In this document: piece by piece, positions 36,576 to 49,189 of the stretch
Layout of the letters: the number at the start of each line of letters is the position of its first letter
How positions within the stretch are numbered: position 1 is the stretch's first letter
Assembly (NCBI RefSeq): GCF_039555335.1
Contig: NC_092631.1
Location: forward strand, 17,231,805 to 17,295,804
From: Amphiura filiformis
Taxonomy: Eukaryota > Echinodermata > Ophiuroidea > Amphilepidida > Amphiuridae
Length of the DNA stretch: 64,000 nt
Direction: 5' to 3'
Translations under genes and position numbers: made by a program
The notes under the pieces: model-generated
What the model saw: only the letters and a program-made list of their open reading frames with translations
The model's database searches: none
What the model was told of the DNA's origin: nothing

Positions 36576-37042
36576 CTATAGACCTTTTTCTGATGACGTC
36601 ACCTAATCGATATTGGGGTCTCAGATGTAAACAAACAACACATGCGTTTCCCACATGCCCACAGTGTGAAAACACCAAATACTGCGTATTTTCTCCTCTG
36701 TTTTGTCATGTTTTTACATAAGCTTCCATAATTTTTTTTTTAATGGAACTGTATACTAGTTACCTTTGTTTCAGCTTGTTTTGATACCACAAAATACAAA
36801 AGATACGGAAAAACCGCCATGCTATTTGAAAATTAATCATTGTTTTGTTTCACATATTTGTTTACTTTTTACACCGTGAAGAACTAAACGCGTACTGCGA
36901 GCTGGCAATTCCGCGCAGGACGCCTAGCGTGGCGCAAAGTTGATCGCGCGCGCCGGCGCGGTATTTGCGTTTGGGTGCTGATGACTCGAATGCTGGACCC
37001 CAATATCGATTGATTGGTGACGTCTGAGAAAAAGGTCTATAG
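36576..37042. mobile_element. MITE L with CTATAGACCTTTTTCT ends
   Basis: CTATAGACCTTTTTCTGATG then ACGTCACC...ATCGATATTGGGGTC is mirrored at 36,998-37,042 with a few differences, giving arms of about 44 bp. The right part has an unusually CG-rich patch (36,940-36,965, GATCGCGCGCGCCGGCGCGG), a strong contrast to the AT-rich window. Non-autonomous. Confidence 0.82.
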
Positions 37043-37233
37043 ATCACTTTTTTAGTTTTTGCCATTTTTGCCGGCAAAAACTGGCAAAAACTGTTTTTGC
37101 CAAGCGGTTAAAACCGTGGTTAAAACCGCGGTTTTTTCCACCTGCGGCAAAAACCTGCGAACCCTGATTCAAATGGAATAGCCCAACAGTTCTTTTGTAG
37201 GATTTCCAAGGATTTCAATTTTTAGGCATAGGT

Positions 37234-37383
37234 CACATGGGGGAAAATGGTAAATCACTCATATTTAGCAGCATTTCTCCTCATTTTTCACAATTTTGCA
37301 GAATTCAGCAGCCTGTTTTAACAGATTTTGTCGTTATTTTAGAAAATCTGGCTGTTTTTGTGTGATCTCCCAACATGGGGCCT
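37234..37383 (+). repeat. Dispersed repeat CACATGGGGGAAAATGG, copy 2
   Basis: Second copy of the 35,585 repeat, lying immediately right of MITE L and a GGTTAAAACCG palindromic patch (37,105-37,135). Confidence 0.8.
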
Positions 37384-37954
37384 ACCCTGGAATAGGGGTC
37401 AGGGTTATAGCTACGCTGGTCGGGGCCAACCTGCACTAGTTCTACGCAGGCCTAGCCTGGGCCTGGCTTTGGCTATGCTGCACCGGCTATTTTTAGCGAA
37501 AATAGAGATTGACATTCTTTTGTTCAAGTGTAATTGTAGATAAATTCACCAATTAATACTAGTGTCAACTTAATTGTTTCGGGAATTGTTTCTCCACAAT
37601 CTAAGTTTCCGTAGCTCCAGCTTTAAAAGCTTTGCTCTAGCACTAGCAGTACTAGCACTAAAGCTTGATCATGTTGATGATTGTGTTCATAGGGTTTTGC
37701 ACATGCAGCTGTAGCCTAGGCCTAAGCAGAGAAGATGTAATTTTCTCTGGCCTAAGCTATGATGCATTTTTAAAAATCAAGATTAGAGACTGACTTTTGC
37801 AAAAATCATTGATGTAGGCCCTATTGCTGAAGCTTACCAAAGAGACGCAAAAGAGAAGGTAGTCTCAATGCATGCTCATCACGCTTGTCATGTTGAAATT
37901 CATTCATGCATTGACTTTCCCGTACGTTGTCATTGGTTGTAGGCCAATGCCGAT

Positions 37955-38645
37955 GCACACCCGGTTATCAATGCATTGCATTTACCTAAATTTAAGCTTC
38001 ACTCAATCTAATTTTGGCAAAAGTTTGCGATGCATAATGTAAACTTACCATAAGGTCACAAAAGAAATTGAGTCCGAAGCTCATTTTTCTTCACAAATGA
38101 ATTTTTTATCCGTATTTTCACACCGGGTTTCACAAATCCCCTATACCAACACACGTAAACAATCGGCGACAGTAATTTCCACTGCAAACTCGCTTGCCAG
38201 TCCTGTACAGTACACACCCGGTTATAAATGCATTTTTTTCCGAAATTTGAGCTCGTCCTCTTCTAATTGTGACAAAAATCATCGATGCATAATGTAAACT
38301 TACTAAAAAGGCACACAAGAAAAGAGGACGAGCTCATTTTTCTTCACAATTCAACTTTTAATCCGTATTTTCACCGGATTTACAAATCCCCTATACCAAC
38401 ACACGTAAACAATCGGCGACAGTTCCCCGGTACACACCCGGTTATGATTGCATTTTTTACCGAAATTTGAGCTTGACTCAATCCAATTTTGGCAAAAATC
38501 ATCGATACACAATGTAAACATACCATAAAGTCACAAAAGTAATTGAGTCAAGCTCCATTTTCTTCACAATTGAACTTTTAATCCGTACTTCCATAAATCC
38601 CCTATACTTACACACAGTGAACGATCAGCGACAATTTGAGTTTCG
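37955..38645 (+). repeat. Three-unit tandem repeat of about 230-250 bp with internal hairpins
   Basis: Units begin at a CACCCGGTTAT.AATGCATT phrase (about 37,959, 38,215 and 38,437). Each contains ATAATGTAAACTTAC-like, AACTTTTAATCCGTATTT-like and CCCCTATACCAACACACG-like blocks. Each also contains an inverted pair that differs between units: GAGCTCGTCCTCTT against AAGAGGACGAGCTC in one, and GAGCTTGACTCAAT against ATTGAGTCAAGCTC in the next. The stem is kept while its sequence changes. Confidence 0.8.
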
Positions 38646-38743
38646 TGGCCAAATCGAGGGGGCGTGTCTAATGATAACATTATAGAATCACCACGGTATA
38701 AACGCCGTTTGCATTAAATCAAGTTTTGTTCGCGTGAGGTGTG

Positions 38744-39433
38744 ATGGATTTTAATGAAAGTAGTTTTAAATTAAAGCATTATACTTAACAAATTTATTTA
38801 AGTGGAATCTTGAATTATATCTATGTATGCAGTATTGCTTAAAACTACACTAAGTAGTTCTGTATGTGAAATAGTTAATTTCCCGATATCGTATTTAAAG
38901 TGCGTTTCATACTGGTCTATCTTGGGGGCTATCTCGATTTCGCGAACAATGATATGACTTTAGACGCATCACATACTGGTCTATCTCGAGATAGACCAGT
39001 ATGTAATGCACTTTCAATACGATATCGGGAAATTAACGATTTCACATACAGAACTACAACTTAAGTGTAGTTTTAAGCAATATTACATACGTAAATATAA
39101 TTAAAGATTCCACTTAAATAAATCTGCTAAGTATATGCTTTAATTTAAAACCACTTTCATGAAAATCCATAGTCTAATTAAATTATAGAAAAGTCAACTT
39201 AATACGAAGATTTTCAATTGCGATTTTCTAGAAATACGTGTTTTTTTCGAGATAGATCAGTATGTGAAAATACGTATTTTGAAAAAATCATAGATAGTTT
39301 AAATTAAACATTTTATAACTAATTATCTAGGAAAAATTGAGGTCTGTAATTTGTTGTATTGGAAGAGCTTCGTAAAAATGAACTATATACCAATTTTCCA
39401 AAAATTCAAGATAGACCAGTATGTGATGCACCC
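38744..39433. mobile_element. Foldback element C with CATACTGGTCTATCT motif and CGTCG right end
   Basis: A left arm at 38,744-38,923 (ATGGATTTTAATGAAAGTAG onward) pairs with a right arm at 38,985-39,170 over about 180 bp. ACTGGTCTATCTCGAGATAG forms a palindrome at the inner edge. The motif recurs at 39,246 and 39,405. The block ends GATGCACCCGACG exactly where homology to U1 resumes. No left CGTCG end was found, so the element is one-ended or has lost its left terminus. Confidence 0.75.
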
Positions 39434-42105
39434 GACGAACTATAACGAAATTACTAGTAAAACTTGTTGTTATTATAGTCAAATACGTAGTTTTAATGGA
39501 CGAGGTCGAACGTTTAGAACTTCATGGCTACGAATATAGTTTTAACAGTATAAATCAATAACACTCACTAAAGCACTCAAAAGATGTTATTTTAAAAGTG
39601 GCTCATCGTTGGACAAATATTGAACAGAGATACTTTGACTTTGTAGTCTAACCAAATATGCGATGGATTCCGTAATGAGGAAAATAGCTGTAATGAATGT
39701 GTCAAAAAAGTCCTCATAGTCAAAAATGACAGAATATATTCATCTTTAGAATAGATTACGTCGCTTCCAACAACTGTTTCGTGATTCCCAATTTGTCTTA
39801 TTTACAGCATAAACAGATCTTTATGGTACCAAAATGTAGTAACACTTGATGCTAATGGCATAACAGAATTCTTCAAAAACTATATCATCAGCATCAATCC
39901 CCAACGAATGTTTATTATCCAATGCGACAGTTTTCCAATCTAGTAAGCTAATACGTTACCTTTAAACAAGAATTGTTGCCTCTGGACACAAGACGGCTGG
40001 GTGTATTCAACTCAATCCATCCAGTTCAATGGTTATTAGAGGGAATGACTTCAAACCTGGTCAATTTTAGAAGTTGATGGTTATACAGCCTTAGAAGCAC
40101 TATATAACCAAAACTCTCATGATTATCTTTACCTTGAATGATTTAAATAGAAAACCAGACAAGGGTCGGTCAAGTCTTACAAAAAGACCTAAATATTGAG
40201 GCTTTTGGTATTGTAGTTTGAAACTATACAAACTTATGCAATATTTTAAAATAAGTTTTATTTTTGATGGCGTCGAATATCATCCATCTAGTGATGCCTT
40301 GGTGTAATCAAGTTAGACATACTTAGTAACGATCTTTCCACATTAGTTATTTTTACTGTCTTTTAGAAACGAGGTTGACTTTGTTGAAAACATGTTGAAA
40401 TGTTTGTAAAATGCGACTAACATTGCTTAAACATATCTTGTTATAGGAAACTACAAACAAACAATCAAAAGGTCAGTTCTATTAGTGCATGACTTTGGCG
40501 ACCATTAATTTAGTGCCAAAAGATATTTGACTTTTATATACTCTAATGTGGCAATGGAATCAAATGAATTCATTAACACTCCAATACACACTCACCCCCG
40601 CACATCCTACGCACCTCCCACACAACGCTTGTTATCGAAGGACAAACAGGGCTTCCGTGTCTACAAATCTCACAGATAACTAGCATATTAAGTGAGTTTT
40701 CTTTCCAGGGTTAAAACGACCCTTAAGGCTTTAAGTAACAAAAAGCCTATTTTACAATTCATATGTGTTCAGCATTATTGCTACGAATTTTGTGACGTCA
40801 TGTTGTCGATATCGGTTGCCTTTACACGGTGATTGCCGGGACAGTAGCATTTACATATAATCACTGACCACAATAATTGTGATGTCTTTGTAAAGCATTG
40901 TGTTTTTCCTTGTCAACCGTGTTTAAAAACAAATCTGACAGGGAAGAACAAAAATGTCTTATAAGTTATCAGGAGTTGATATCAGATGCGATATTGCATG
41001 TGACATGTCTTTAACAATAGTCAAGCAAGCAATGCGCCGTGGCTCAAACTGGCATTGCCAAAACAAAATACACTGGAGAATAACGCCTTCCCGGATTGAG
41101 CTAATTTTACTGCATCTTAACATTGTATCTTTCCCTCTGTGGTTTGGTAAGATTTTCAATGACTAGAATATAAATCTGAGCCTCATTTGAGGGGCGAGGC
41201 CACGAATAGGGAATTTAGAATCATGTGGAGGTGTGTCTTTAAATCAGATTCTTTATAAGTGAACAAAGTTAACGTACAACAGCTGTCATGGCTAGGAGCC
41301 ACTCTTGACACTGCAAATGGTATATAGGTAAGATACATTGGGTTATATTTACTTCCTTTGTAAACAATGCGACATTATCGTCTTGTTTTTGTTACATATT
41401 TCATGATATAAAGTCTGTCTACATCAATAGGATACGTGGATCGTTCTACATGTACATTCACCCAACGAGACAACATGAATGATATGTGGTGTAAGGTTCC
41501 TAGCTGACATCGACTGAAAAAAATTGAGAGAAGGGGAATATGCAAAAATGAGAGAGAGAGAAGAAGATGCAGGAAAAAAACGAGAAAAAGAAACCCTCTC
41601 ACATTATCAGAGATGAAGACTGTACTAAAACATTTTACGTTGGATATCGTAATGAATATGTGGTAAAACACTCTGATGGCTGCACTCGTATTTCAATGAA
41701 TTTTCAAGGAGTCAGCGTAAGGAGAATATTAATTCTGAAGAGTACTTTAGTGGAAAGCTAAGATCGTTTATAATGTCATGTAGAATGCTGCAGTGAGATT
41801 TTGCGAGACCTTTTGCAATCAATTCACGGTATTTCATATTCACTCAGACAATCGACTGTGCTATGAATTAACATTTTAGATAGATACCTGACATTTTAGT
41901 ACGCATGCAAAATCTTATGAAATAAATCAAAATCTCTAACTAATATGCTAGACAGAGGAATTCATTACATAATTAACAGGTAACCTATAGTGTATGGCTG
42001 CATTCTAATGCACAACAAACATGTCGAGTTACTTTGATTCTGTTATGATACGTCAACGGTTTGTATTATCCTTTTTAAAGTATGATTTGCTTTCCTTAAC
42101 CCAAA

Positions 42106-42381
42106 AGTGCCTAAGTGCCTTTTGGAGACTGGAAGGGAAAGAAAGAAAGAATAAAGAGAGAAAACAAAGAGAGAAGTTGTTTAATCTGCGTGGGATTCGA
42201 ACCCCTCGCATGCCAAGCATGGCGACACTTTGCCCCGGGTGTTGGGCTTCGCTGGCCAGCGAAACCGTGCCTCTATCACTTAGGGCGATTGCGTCATCAC
42301 ACCACGTGAGATGCAGCGTATATATCAAGTAGTATTTTGTAGTACCTCGTCCTATTAGGATTAAACAGTTAAGATGAAAAT
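42106..42381 (-). mobile_element. tRNA-derived SINE, U2 copy
   Basis: Same insertion as at 23,146. The B box lies at about 42,192-42,202. It lacks the 10-bp GGGCTTCGCT duplication of the other two copies and has GGCCAGCGAAACC instead. Several overlapping open frames here are products of the SINE and are not genes. Confidence 0.75.
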
Positions 42382-42473
42382 GGTACAACAAATATTAAAT
42401 ATTATTTGTCTTACCGACAATCAAAACGATTCTAAAAATTATGCAACATAAGAGATCCATCCAGTTTGCACAT

Positions 42474-42962
42474 AAGGCCAACAAAAATAATTGTTTGTTT
42501 GTCCTCCACAGCTTTGAAAGAGGACGTGCGGGCGGACGGATTTTTTTTTTAATTCTCTTTTCGGATTTGGCGTATTCTTGGACCTAGCTAGAGCTAAATG
42601 CTACAATCATTCATGGTGACTTAAAAAAAACAATTTTGTTTATTTAATATGCAGTTAAAGTTATAATTTGTGTTCAAATCCAATGTATTTTGAAGTCACT
42701 AAAAATAATAGACTATGACATGAAAACAAGTTATAACTTTGCATATTTAAGACACAAAATGTTTTTGCGAGGCTTTTTTTTTTTACTTTCAACGATGAAA
42801 GGTCTTAGTATTTAGCTCTAGCTAGGTCCAGAGATATTCCAAAAAAAAATGAATTTTACTTATTTTTATATTAAAAAAAAAGAAAAAAAAAAATATTGGT
42901 CAGGCCTTGATCTGAAGAGCGGGCGGTGGAGGACAAACAAACACCTTTTTGGGGGCCTAACT
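42474..42962. mobile_element. MITE G, U2 copy (complete)
   Basis: The most complete copy. Terminal arms of about 35 bp both contain GTTTGTTTGTCCTCCAC in inverse orientation, and an inner inverted pair surrounds the CTAGCTAG words. Two T/A homopolymers (42,540 and 42,840-42,890) break the arms. Non-coding. Confidence 0.78.
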
Positions 42963-43480
42963 GTTATAATTACAATGCTTCCTTTAAAAAAAAAAAAAAA
43001 AGGATTATAATCAACAACAATTTTGGTAAATATGACTTAATGGTGTCGACAGTTCTAATTTATTTTGTTCTTTTTACTAAGTGACAAAGTCGTTGGTACA
43101 GATGTGACTGTAAATCCTACATGTGTTTGAAATGTGCAATATATTGTACATTTTTGGGACATCATTTTGTGGAATTTCAGAAGATGCAGTTCATTGCATT
43201 GAATATTGTTTTTGTGTATTCAAGTTTAGTGTGTAATTGTAACTGTAGGACGTAAAATAAAGACATCTTCCTCGAAATATGCTGGATTTGCGAGGTATCA
43301 ATTACCCTGTGCAAATTTAAAAACGGGCTCCGATTTTAATTCATTTAAACACCGAATCCTTCATAAATGGAAACAAACAATGTACAGATTTTGCCCGTTT
43401 GTTTAGGTAAGCTACACGATCCAGTAAGATAATTATTGCATTATCGTTGGCGCGGTTTAAGTATGCTAGTGCTTTATATA

Positions 43481-44117
43481 CTGCGCCAATAAAGTATCCT
43501 TACACTTGGAAAAATAATCACAATTTCCAAACTGAACAATATTGGGGTAAATTTGTTTTTTTAATAGATGCCCTATCTCATCTTGCACATTATGACACCA
43601 CATCGAATCCAATGTGACTTCAAGAAGCAAAGTTACAAGCATTTGATTAGACGAAGGTCCAGTTTTAAAAGTGAAAAACTGGCCTATTCAAAACTCCACA
43701 GACTAGACATCTGGTTTGAGAGGTGTGAATGGCTAATTTATGCGTTTGGCTTTAATTAAGAACAAAAGGACCAAAGAACTGACAAATAAAATGAAAGTTA
43801 TGAAAAGTACAGAGAAGCAAAAACTGAAATAAAAACTGCTTTAAATAACGCTTCATTGAAGAAGCTGTGTTGTCTCTTTGTTTCGCTTGATGGTATCTTT
43901 TTGCGCCTTGTATAGGCCAGTTTGTCACTTTTAAAACTGTTCCTTCGTTTATTCAATTGCTGGTAACTTTACTTCTTGAGGTAACATTGGATTCAATGTG
44001 GTGTCATAATGTGCAGGATAAGATAGTACATCTATTAAAAAAACAAATTTACCCAATATTGTTCAGTTTTGAAATTATGATTATTTTTCCAAGTGTAAGG
44101 ATTCTTTATTGGCGCAG
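43481..44117. mobile_element. MITE M with inverted ends of about 200 bp, U2 copy
   Basis: CTGCGCCAATAAAGTATCCT at the left is mirrored by AGGATTCTTTATTGGCGCAG at the right, and pairing continues for about 205 bp each side (to about 43,686 and from about 43,912). U1 at 24,425-24,445 (GCTTTATATGCAAAAC) is the empty site. The flanks TATA.../...TATATG indicate a TA or short TA-rich duplication. The interior of about 225 bp is non-coding. Only U2 and U3 carry it. Confidence 0.9.
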
Positions 44118-45479
44118 TATATGTAAAACACTATGTGTGGGTGTTATAAGCATATAAATTGGCTGTTGTTTTTAATCCAGATGCGCAGTTTTTTAATGGA
44201 TGGGATCAATGTTTTTTGTGCCCAGTTTCAAGCATTAAGCTATAGTAAACATTAATGACACTACACTCAAATAATTTTTCTTTCATAAGCGTTCCATTAT
44301 TACACAAATATTGAAAGAAATAATTAATTACTTCGCAGTGTGAGATAATAAGTGAAACAATGATTCCGGTAACAAACTGAAAACAAATCGGTTTCTTGAA
44401 GCTATACACATAAGGACTCAGAAACCGAGACTAAAACCGTGACTAAGGACTAGAAATAGATCCTATTTGGGACAACCTGCTGATGCTCAAGGGGGAGGGC
44501 ACTACATCGTAACATCATATGACGTCATACTGTTAAACATATGACGTCGATATGTAAATGACTATCCGATGTCCAACCACACTTTCGAATTGATCTTTGT
44601 CCAGGGTCAGGGATGGACAGTTGATTTCCCGGAGCGTATAACAGCATTTTCAAAAAAATAGTCCCATCTCTATTTCCCTCTCCTGCCCCACTCTGACTAG
44701 CTACTAAAGTTAATTATTGCTTGCAGTAAGTAGAGTACGTTGAGTAACGATTAACTTATGACCGTTTGTATCCAAGTTTGATTTGTATCTGTTTGTATCT
44801 TTCAATCACTCTTTCTGACTTTCTGTCTCTTCATTTTTCTTGTTCAATGTTCTTTTTGTCTTTTTGTTTGTTTCTTCAAGTTTTATATCTGAACTCTATG
44901 TTGTTGTTGTTGTTGTTTTTATATCCTTACTTGATTCGTGTTTTTGTTATTATTATTAATTATATTTGATATTCAAAATTCGACGGAATGTTTCTGGAAC
45001 ATACTGGACGAACCATCAATTTATACGCGGCTTCAAAATGATGAAATTTCACAATTTCAATATCTCCTCGATTTCGCTTCAACTCACTCTAACATGATTA
45101 CCTGGTAAAAATATACAGTATGAACACATCTTTGTGGCGCAATAAATACAATAGCCCTGGTTAATTCAGTGTTAATGACCACATCAACTGTTCAAAACTA
45201 TACCCATCCGGCTCAATCCCCGATGGATATTTAACATGAAATGCGACAGTTTCTAATCCGTTTAAACTAACAGGATGTCTTTCGGCAAACAAAAATTGCT
45301 ATGTAATTATTTTGTTCCCTCTGGACGCAATATGTCCGGGTGTATTCAACTCATTTAGTACTGTAAAATGTTTCGTATAGCAAGTAGCTTGAAGAAAACA
45401 TGTCAATTTTGCAAGTTGGTGATTATACAGTGTTTAAGGAACAAGAATATAAACCTTTAATGTTAAGTTTGCCTTGAAC

Positions 45480-46323
45480 AAGTGGGTAATGGTGAATCCA
45501 ACGGACGAGGACACAAAACACATCAAGGATCAATAAATGATACAAGAGGATACCTTGAATATATGAAAACTGGAAAGAAAAAAAGCAAGGTACACCAACT
45601 TGACGTGGGGGAACAAGTAAAATACAGACTACACAGTACGTAGGGGGGGGGGGGGACAAAATAGGCATTAGAAGAAAAGGTGTACTAGAACAAGTGATGA
45701 AAATCACTGAGCACACAAGTAGACAAAAACCAAACAACCAATATAGGCCTAAAAACAGGCAAAGTTAGGTGCCGAGTGCCAAAGTTTAATGGCCAAAAAT
45801 TGCCAATTCCAGAACCCACGGAGGTGTCAGGAAAACAGTACAAAAGTACACTGGAGTAAGGAAAATCACTGTGCACATAGTAGACAAACAAAACCTAACA
45901 GACAACAAAATCAACCGACGTTTCGAGCAATAAACTTCAGGGACAGACGACAAAATATTAAATTAAACAACGAAAACTACATGCTGTAGTTTAAAAACAA
46001 GTACAAGACAAAAACTGAAGGCAAGTTGAGAGGTAGCAAACAAGACAAGCCCAGAGCAACTATAAGCTGTGTCTTTACTGTAAGAAAGCTACTGAGTACT
46101 GAGAAGCAATATGCAATTTAATATGTAACACCAGCGGACAATAGGGTATTGTCCTAATTGACAGGATGTAAATGTCAAGAGGGTCGCAATCAATAGAAGA
46201 AAAATAGATTGAAAAGAGGATATTGGACTAAATAGGAAAAAAGTGTCACTCAAACGTACTGTGTAGTCTGTATTTTACTTGTTCCCCCACGTCAAGTTGG
46301 TGTACCTTGCTTTTTTTCTTTCC
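45480..46323. mobile_element. Unclassified 844-bp insertion with 14-bp target duplication
   Basis: AGTTTGCCTTGAAC is found on both sides (45,466-45,479 and 46,324-46,337). U2 (25,797) and U4 (60,459) have a single copy, so the insertion and its duplication are certain. Inside, a 71-bp stretch at 45,571-45,641 is repeated in inverse orientation at the extreme right, 46,253-46,323. A plus-strand reading near 45,540-45,640 looks protein-like (a KVHQLDVGEQVKYRL phrase reminiscent of sequence after retroelement integrases), but that is a weak guess. A G-run lies at 45,642-45,655. Confidence 0.8.
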
Positions 46324-46544
46324 AGTTTGCCTTGAACGTTATTAAAAACCAGGCAAGGGTCAGTAAACTCTCACAGAACAAGCTAAGAAACTCCTGAGTT
46401 TGTAAAGAAAAGCACAGACATTTGTTGCTTTTGGTATAATGGAAATATGTGCTAATTTTAGCATCAAGTGGCAAGTTCGCGTAAAATTATTTTGGTTAAT
46501 TCGGGTATGCTGAATTCAAATATTTTGTCTACCAAGCTATATAT

Positions 46545-47099
46545 GTGACCGTCCACGGCGAATGAGCCGTAAATTCCTCCCCCGGTCAATTTTGTTTTAT
46601 TTCGAGTTTAAAAAATAAACATCATAAACTTAAAAATGGAATATCATTTGACTTCAAACGATATCCAGAAGCGGGGTTATGGTTTGTTAAACTTTGCTCC
46701 TTCAACAAAATAATAGCTTTTTACGTTTTTACATGTGTCTCTTTTTCCACATTGTTGGCAATAAATATCAAACAGTCATAATTGGCGGTCATTTCAAATC
46801 ATCCCCAAGTCAACGAGGTTTAAGAAAGTTCTCTCATTGTTAATTGTTGGTTATGCATACCTGTACAAAATACAATGCCTGGTAACCCACCACTTGAACA
46901 GGATTTAGCAATATAAGCAAACAAAGACCAGAGCTATTAAAAGTTCTATAGCCATCTAAGGTAGAAGCTTATTATCCACTTCAACAATAGGATTATTGAT
47001 TAGTTTTTGACTATCGAAATGAGACGGATGTCGGGCCAGCTTAAGTTACCGATGAATATGATTTAGGGAATTTATGGCTCATTTGTGCTGCCGGGTCAC
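46545..47099. mobile_element. MITE I, U3 copy inside element H
   Basis: GTGACCGTCCACGGCGAATG faces CATTTGTGCTGCCGGGTCAC, with ATAT on both sides. U4 at about 60,676 reads CAAGCTATATTGGAATCC without the insert. It lies within the left half of element H and so is younger than H. Confidence 0.88.
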
Positions 47100-47354
47100 A
47101 TATTGGAATCCCGAGACCCTGAAAATCAACACAGCCCCCTACATGTTCATATAAAGGGCAACAATCAAAAATGCTCAAAATTTAATCAAAAAAACAACAA
47201 CAAAGAACATGTCAAATTATTTGTCTTTGTCTAAGGATCACAAAAATGTAACATATTTGTGTGTAGGACATAATTATACTTACCAAGTTATGAGGTTTAG
47301 CAGGTCCAAGGTCGATACGGGGCTGAAAAATTAAGGTTGCTCCGATTTTCGTAA

Positions 47355-48170
47355 AAGTTCAACAAATCTTCCTTGTGCACTGAATGATGGTTGCATGGGT
47401 GCCTGAAGGATCAGACACAGAATGGTGAAGGAAAAAACAAGAATTAAATCAACCATAACATTAATATCGAGAACGTTTTGTACAAAATGTGGTAAAGTGC
47501 AACTTTTTCTGAAAGCATCATTTTTGGAAAATGTGATTATTTTTGACCAAAAATATTGCTTTTGCAAATGAAACAACTTTGGGAGGGTTGAAAAACGATT
47601 CCTCTATTCACAGCTTTTTGAATTTCTCAAATCAGTAAAATAAATGTCAAGTTATGCAAAGAAATGTTTTGTAATTTTAGGGGGGGGTATTTCTTTTGAA
47701 CCCTGTATTTGTTTTCATGGCATTCGAAAAGACTGCCTTAAAATCGCTGAAATTGATCAAGTTATATAGCAAAAAAAGTACTTTTTAGAGTTTGATGCTT
47801 CAAAATGGTACATTTTCTCTCATTATATGACATTTTGATGTAATAGTACCAAAATTCATACGCACGGCTTCGGTTTTTAGTAAATAGTCGCCCTATCATA
47901 TTGTAACTTTCAGCTTCGAGGGCGCACTGTCATTTTAAGGTGTTTACGGTTCAGTGCGTTAAAACAAGAAAAGTCTCAGGTCAACCTATGTTAAATTTTT
48001 GATCATTTGGCATCTAAATCACATAGTTTCACCTGATATTGGTGGCATTGAACTGTGAGAGTTGTGAATATGAGAAAATTCCACCCGAAATTAGGCACTT
48101 TCCCATTTAAACCCGTGTAATACATAATTAGTGGTATTTAACCTTAAATCACCCTGAAGTTGTAAACTTG
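47355..48170. other. Non-coding stretch unique to U3
   Basis: After the GCTCCGATTTTCGTAAAA point, U3 departs from U4 and no other unit matches this stretch. It contains a G-run at 47,680 and AT-rich sequence. No gene or clear repeat ends are seen. Confidence 0.4.
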
Positions 48171-49189
48171 TAAGCTTTAATTAATGAATTCACGAACTGT
48201 TTCAAAAGTTGTAGGGCTGCAAGTTGATATAATGTTGTTGTGACTACGTTTTGTTGTTGTTTTCAAAATACATATTCCCTTAAAAATTTAATTTTACCAA
48301 AATATATCTAAAGCAGTCATTATGTATAATATACGAGCCGTATGTTGTCTACTTCTTTGATTATTACTATTATGCGAACTCTGAATAATGTCTTGCTAAG
48401 ACAACGTCAATAGATTGATCGCGTGGTTTGTATGATAATTGTCCTATTCTCTTCTTTGTCACTTTTGTACGGCTTACATAATTGAAATTTAAAAATAAAT
48501 TTCATTCGGCTTCTGATTTCTGCAAAGTAAATGGTATTATTATTGATTATTGATATTAAAATGCCCATGAAAAATAAAAAAGGAAAGAAAATATTTGTAT
48601 CAATAGATATTAATCCGCATTTTATGAAGCATATTTGTCAGTTCTCCAAAGCAGCAAGTTGACACATCTGCATCATACGTCTTGCCTTTAAGTCATTTCT
48701 GCGGTCAATAGCACTCTTGAGAGACTCTAACACATGAAAATGTTCCTTAGGATCGATGTTTATGTCACATGAATCGACTATTGAAAATTGCCCTTGGCAT
48801 AATGAATACTTTTAGGAAATGAGACGATCAATTGACATTATTAACTGCTGAGAACTTCAACTTGTACATTTCGTTAATATAAAAACGTAAGTTGTGGCTC
48901 GATAACTATTATGACAAAATGTGACCATGATGACAATGGTAGTATAATGAAAAAGAAGAAAAAGAAGAAGTAGAATAAGAACTGAGATAAAGAAACAGAA
49001 TCAGAAAAATAATAAAGTAATAGTACTGGTGTGAATGTTGAAGCGTCTGTAATCTTAACTAACTGGATTGGTTGAGTTAAGTTTGTTTGATTGAGGTTGA
49101 TTGGTCCCATTTAATTACATTGTCCAGAATGTAAACTCTGCCACATGGTCTTCTTTGTTATAACATTGGATAAATTGCAATATACATAT

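Larger units (their letters stand above)
29361..39433. other. U2-specific replacement block of about 10 kb
   Basis: The left junction is where TTTCTGTATAAT stops matching U1 (19,778). The right junction is ACTATAACGAAATTAC, which resumes the match to U1 20,509. The block contains no recognisable gene. It is a patchwork of tandem repeats, G/C homopolymers and inverted-repeat elements, listed separately. The origin of the whole block (one composite insertion or several) is not resolved by eye. Confidence 0.75.
24752..44440 (+). repeat. Tandem unit U2
   Basis: Carries the same ordered markers as U1 (25,319; 26,350; 27,960; 29,150; 39,557; 41,678). Two changes stand out. A deletion joins GGGGCTGAA (26,266) directly to the inside of an inverted-repeat element. 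A replacement block of about 10 kb occupies 29,361-39,433, where U1 and U3 have only a short stretch. From 39,434 onward it again matches U1 20,509-24,750 very closely. Confidence 0.9.

Noticed and set aside
42053-42391. 112-codon frame on the minus strand and overlapping plus frames
   Set aside because: They lie wholly inside the SINE and its tail; the sister units break them.
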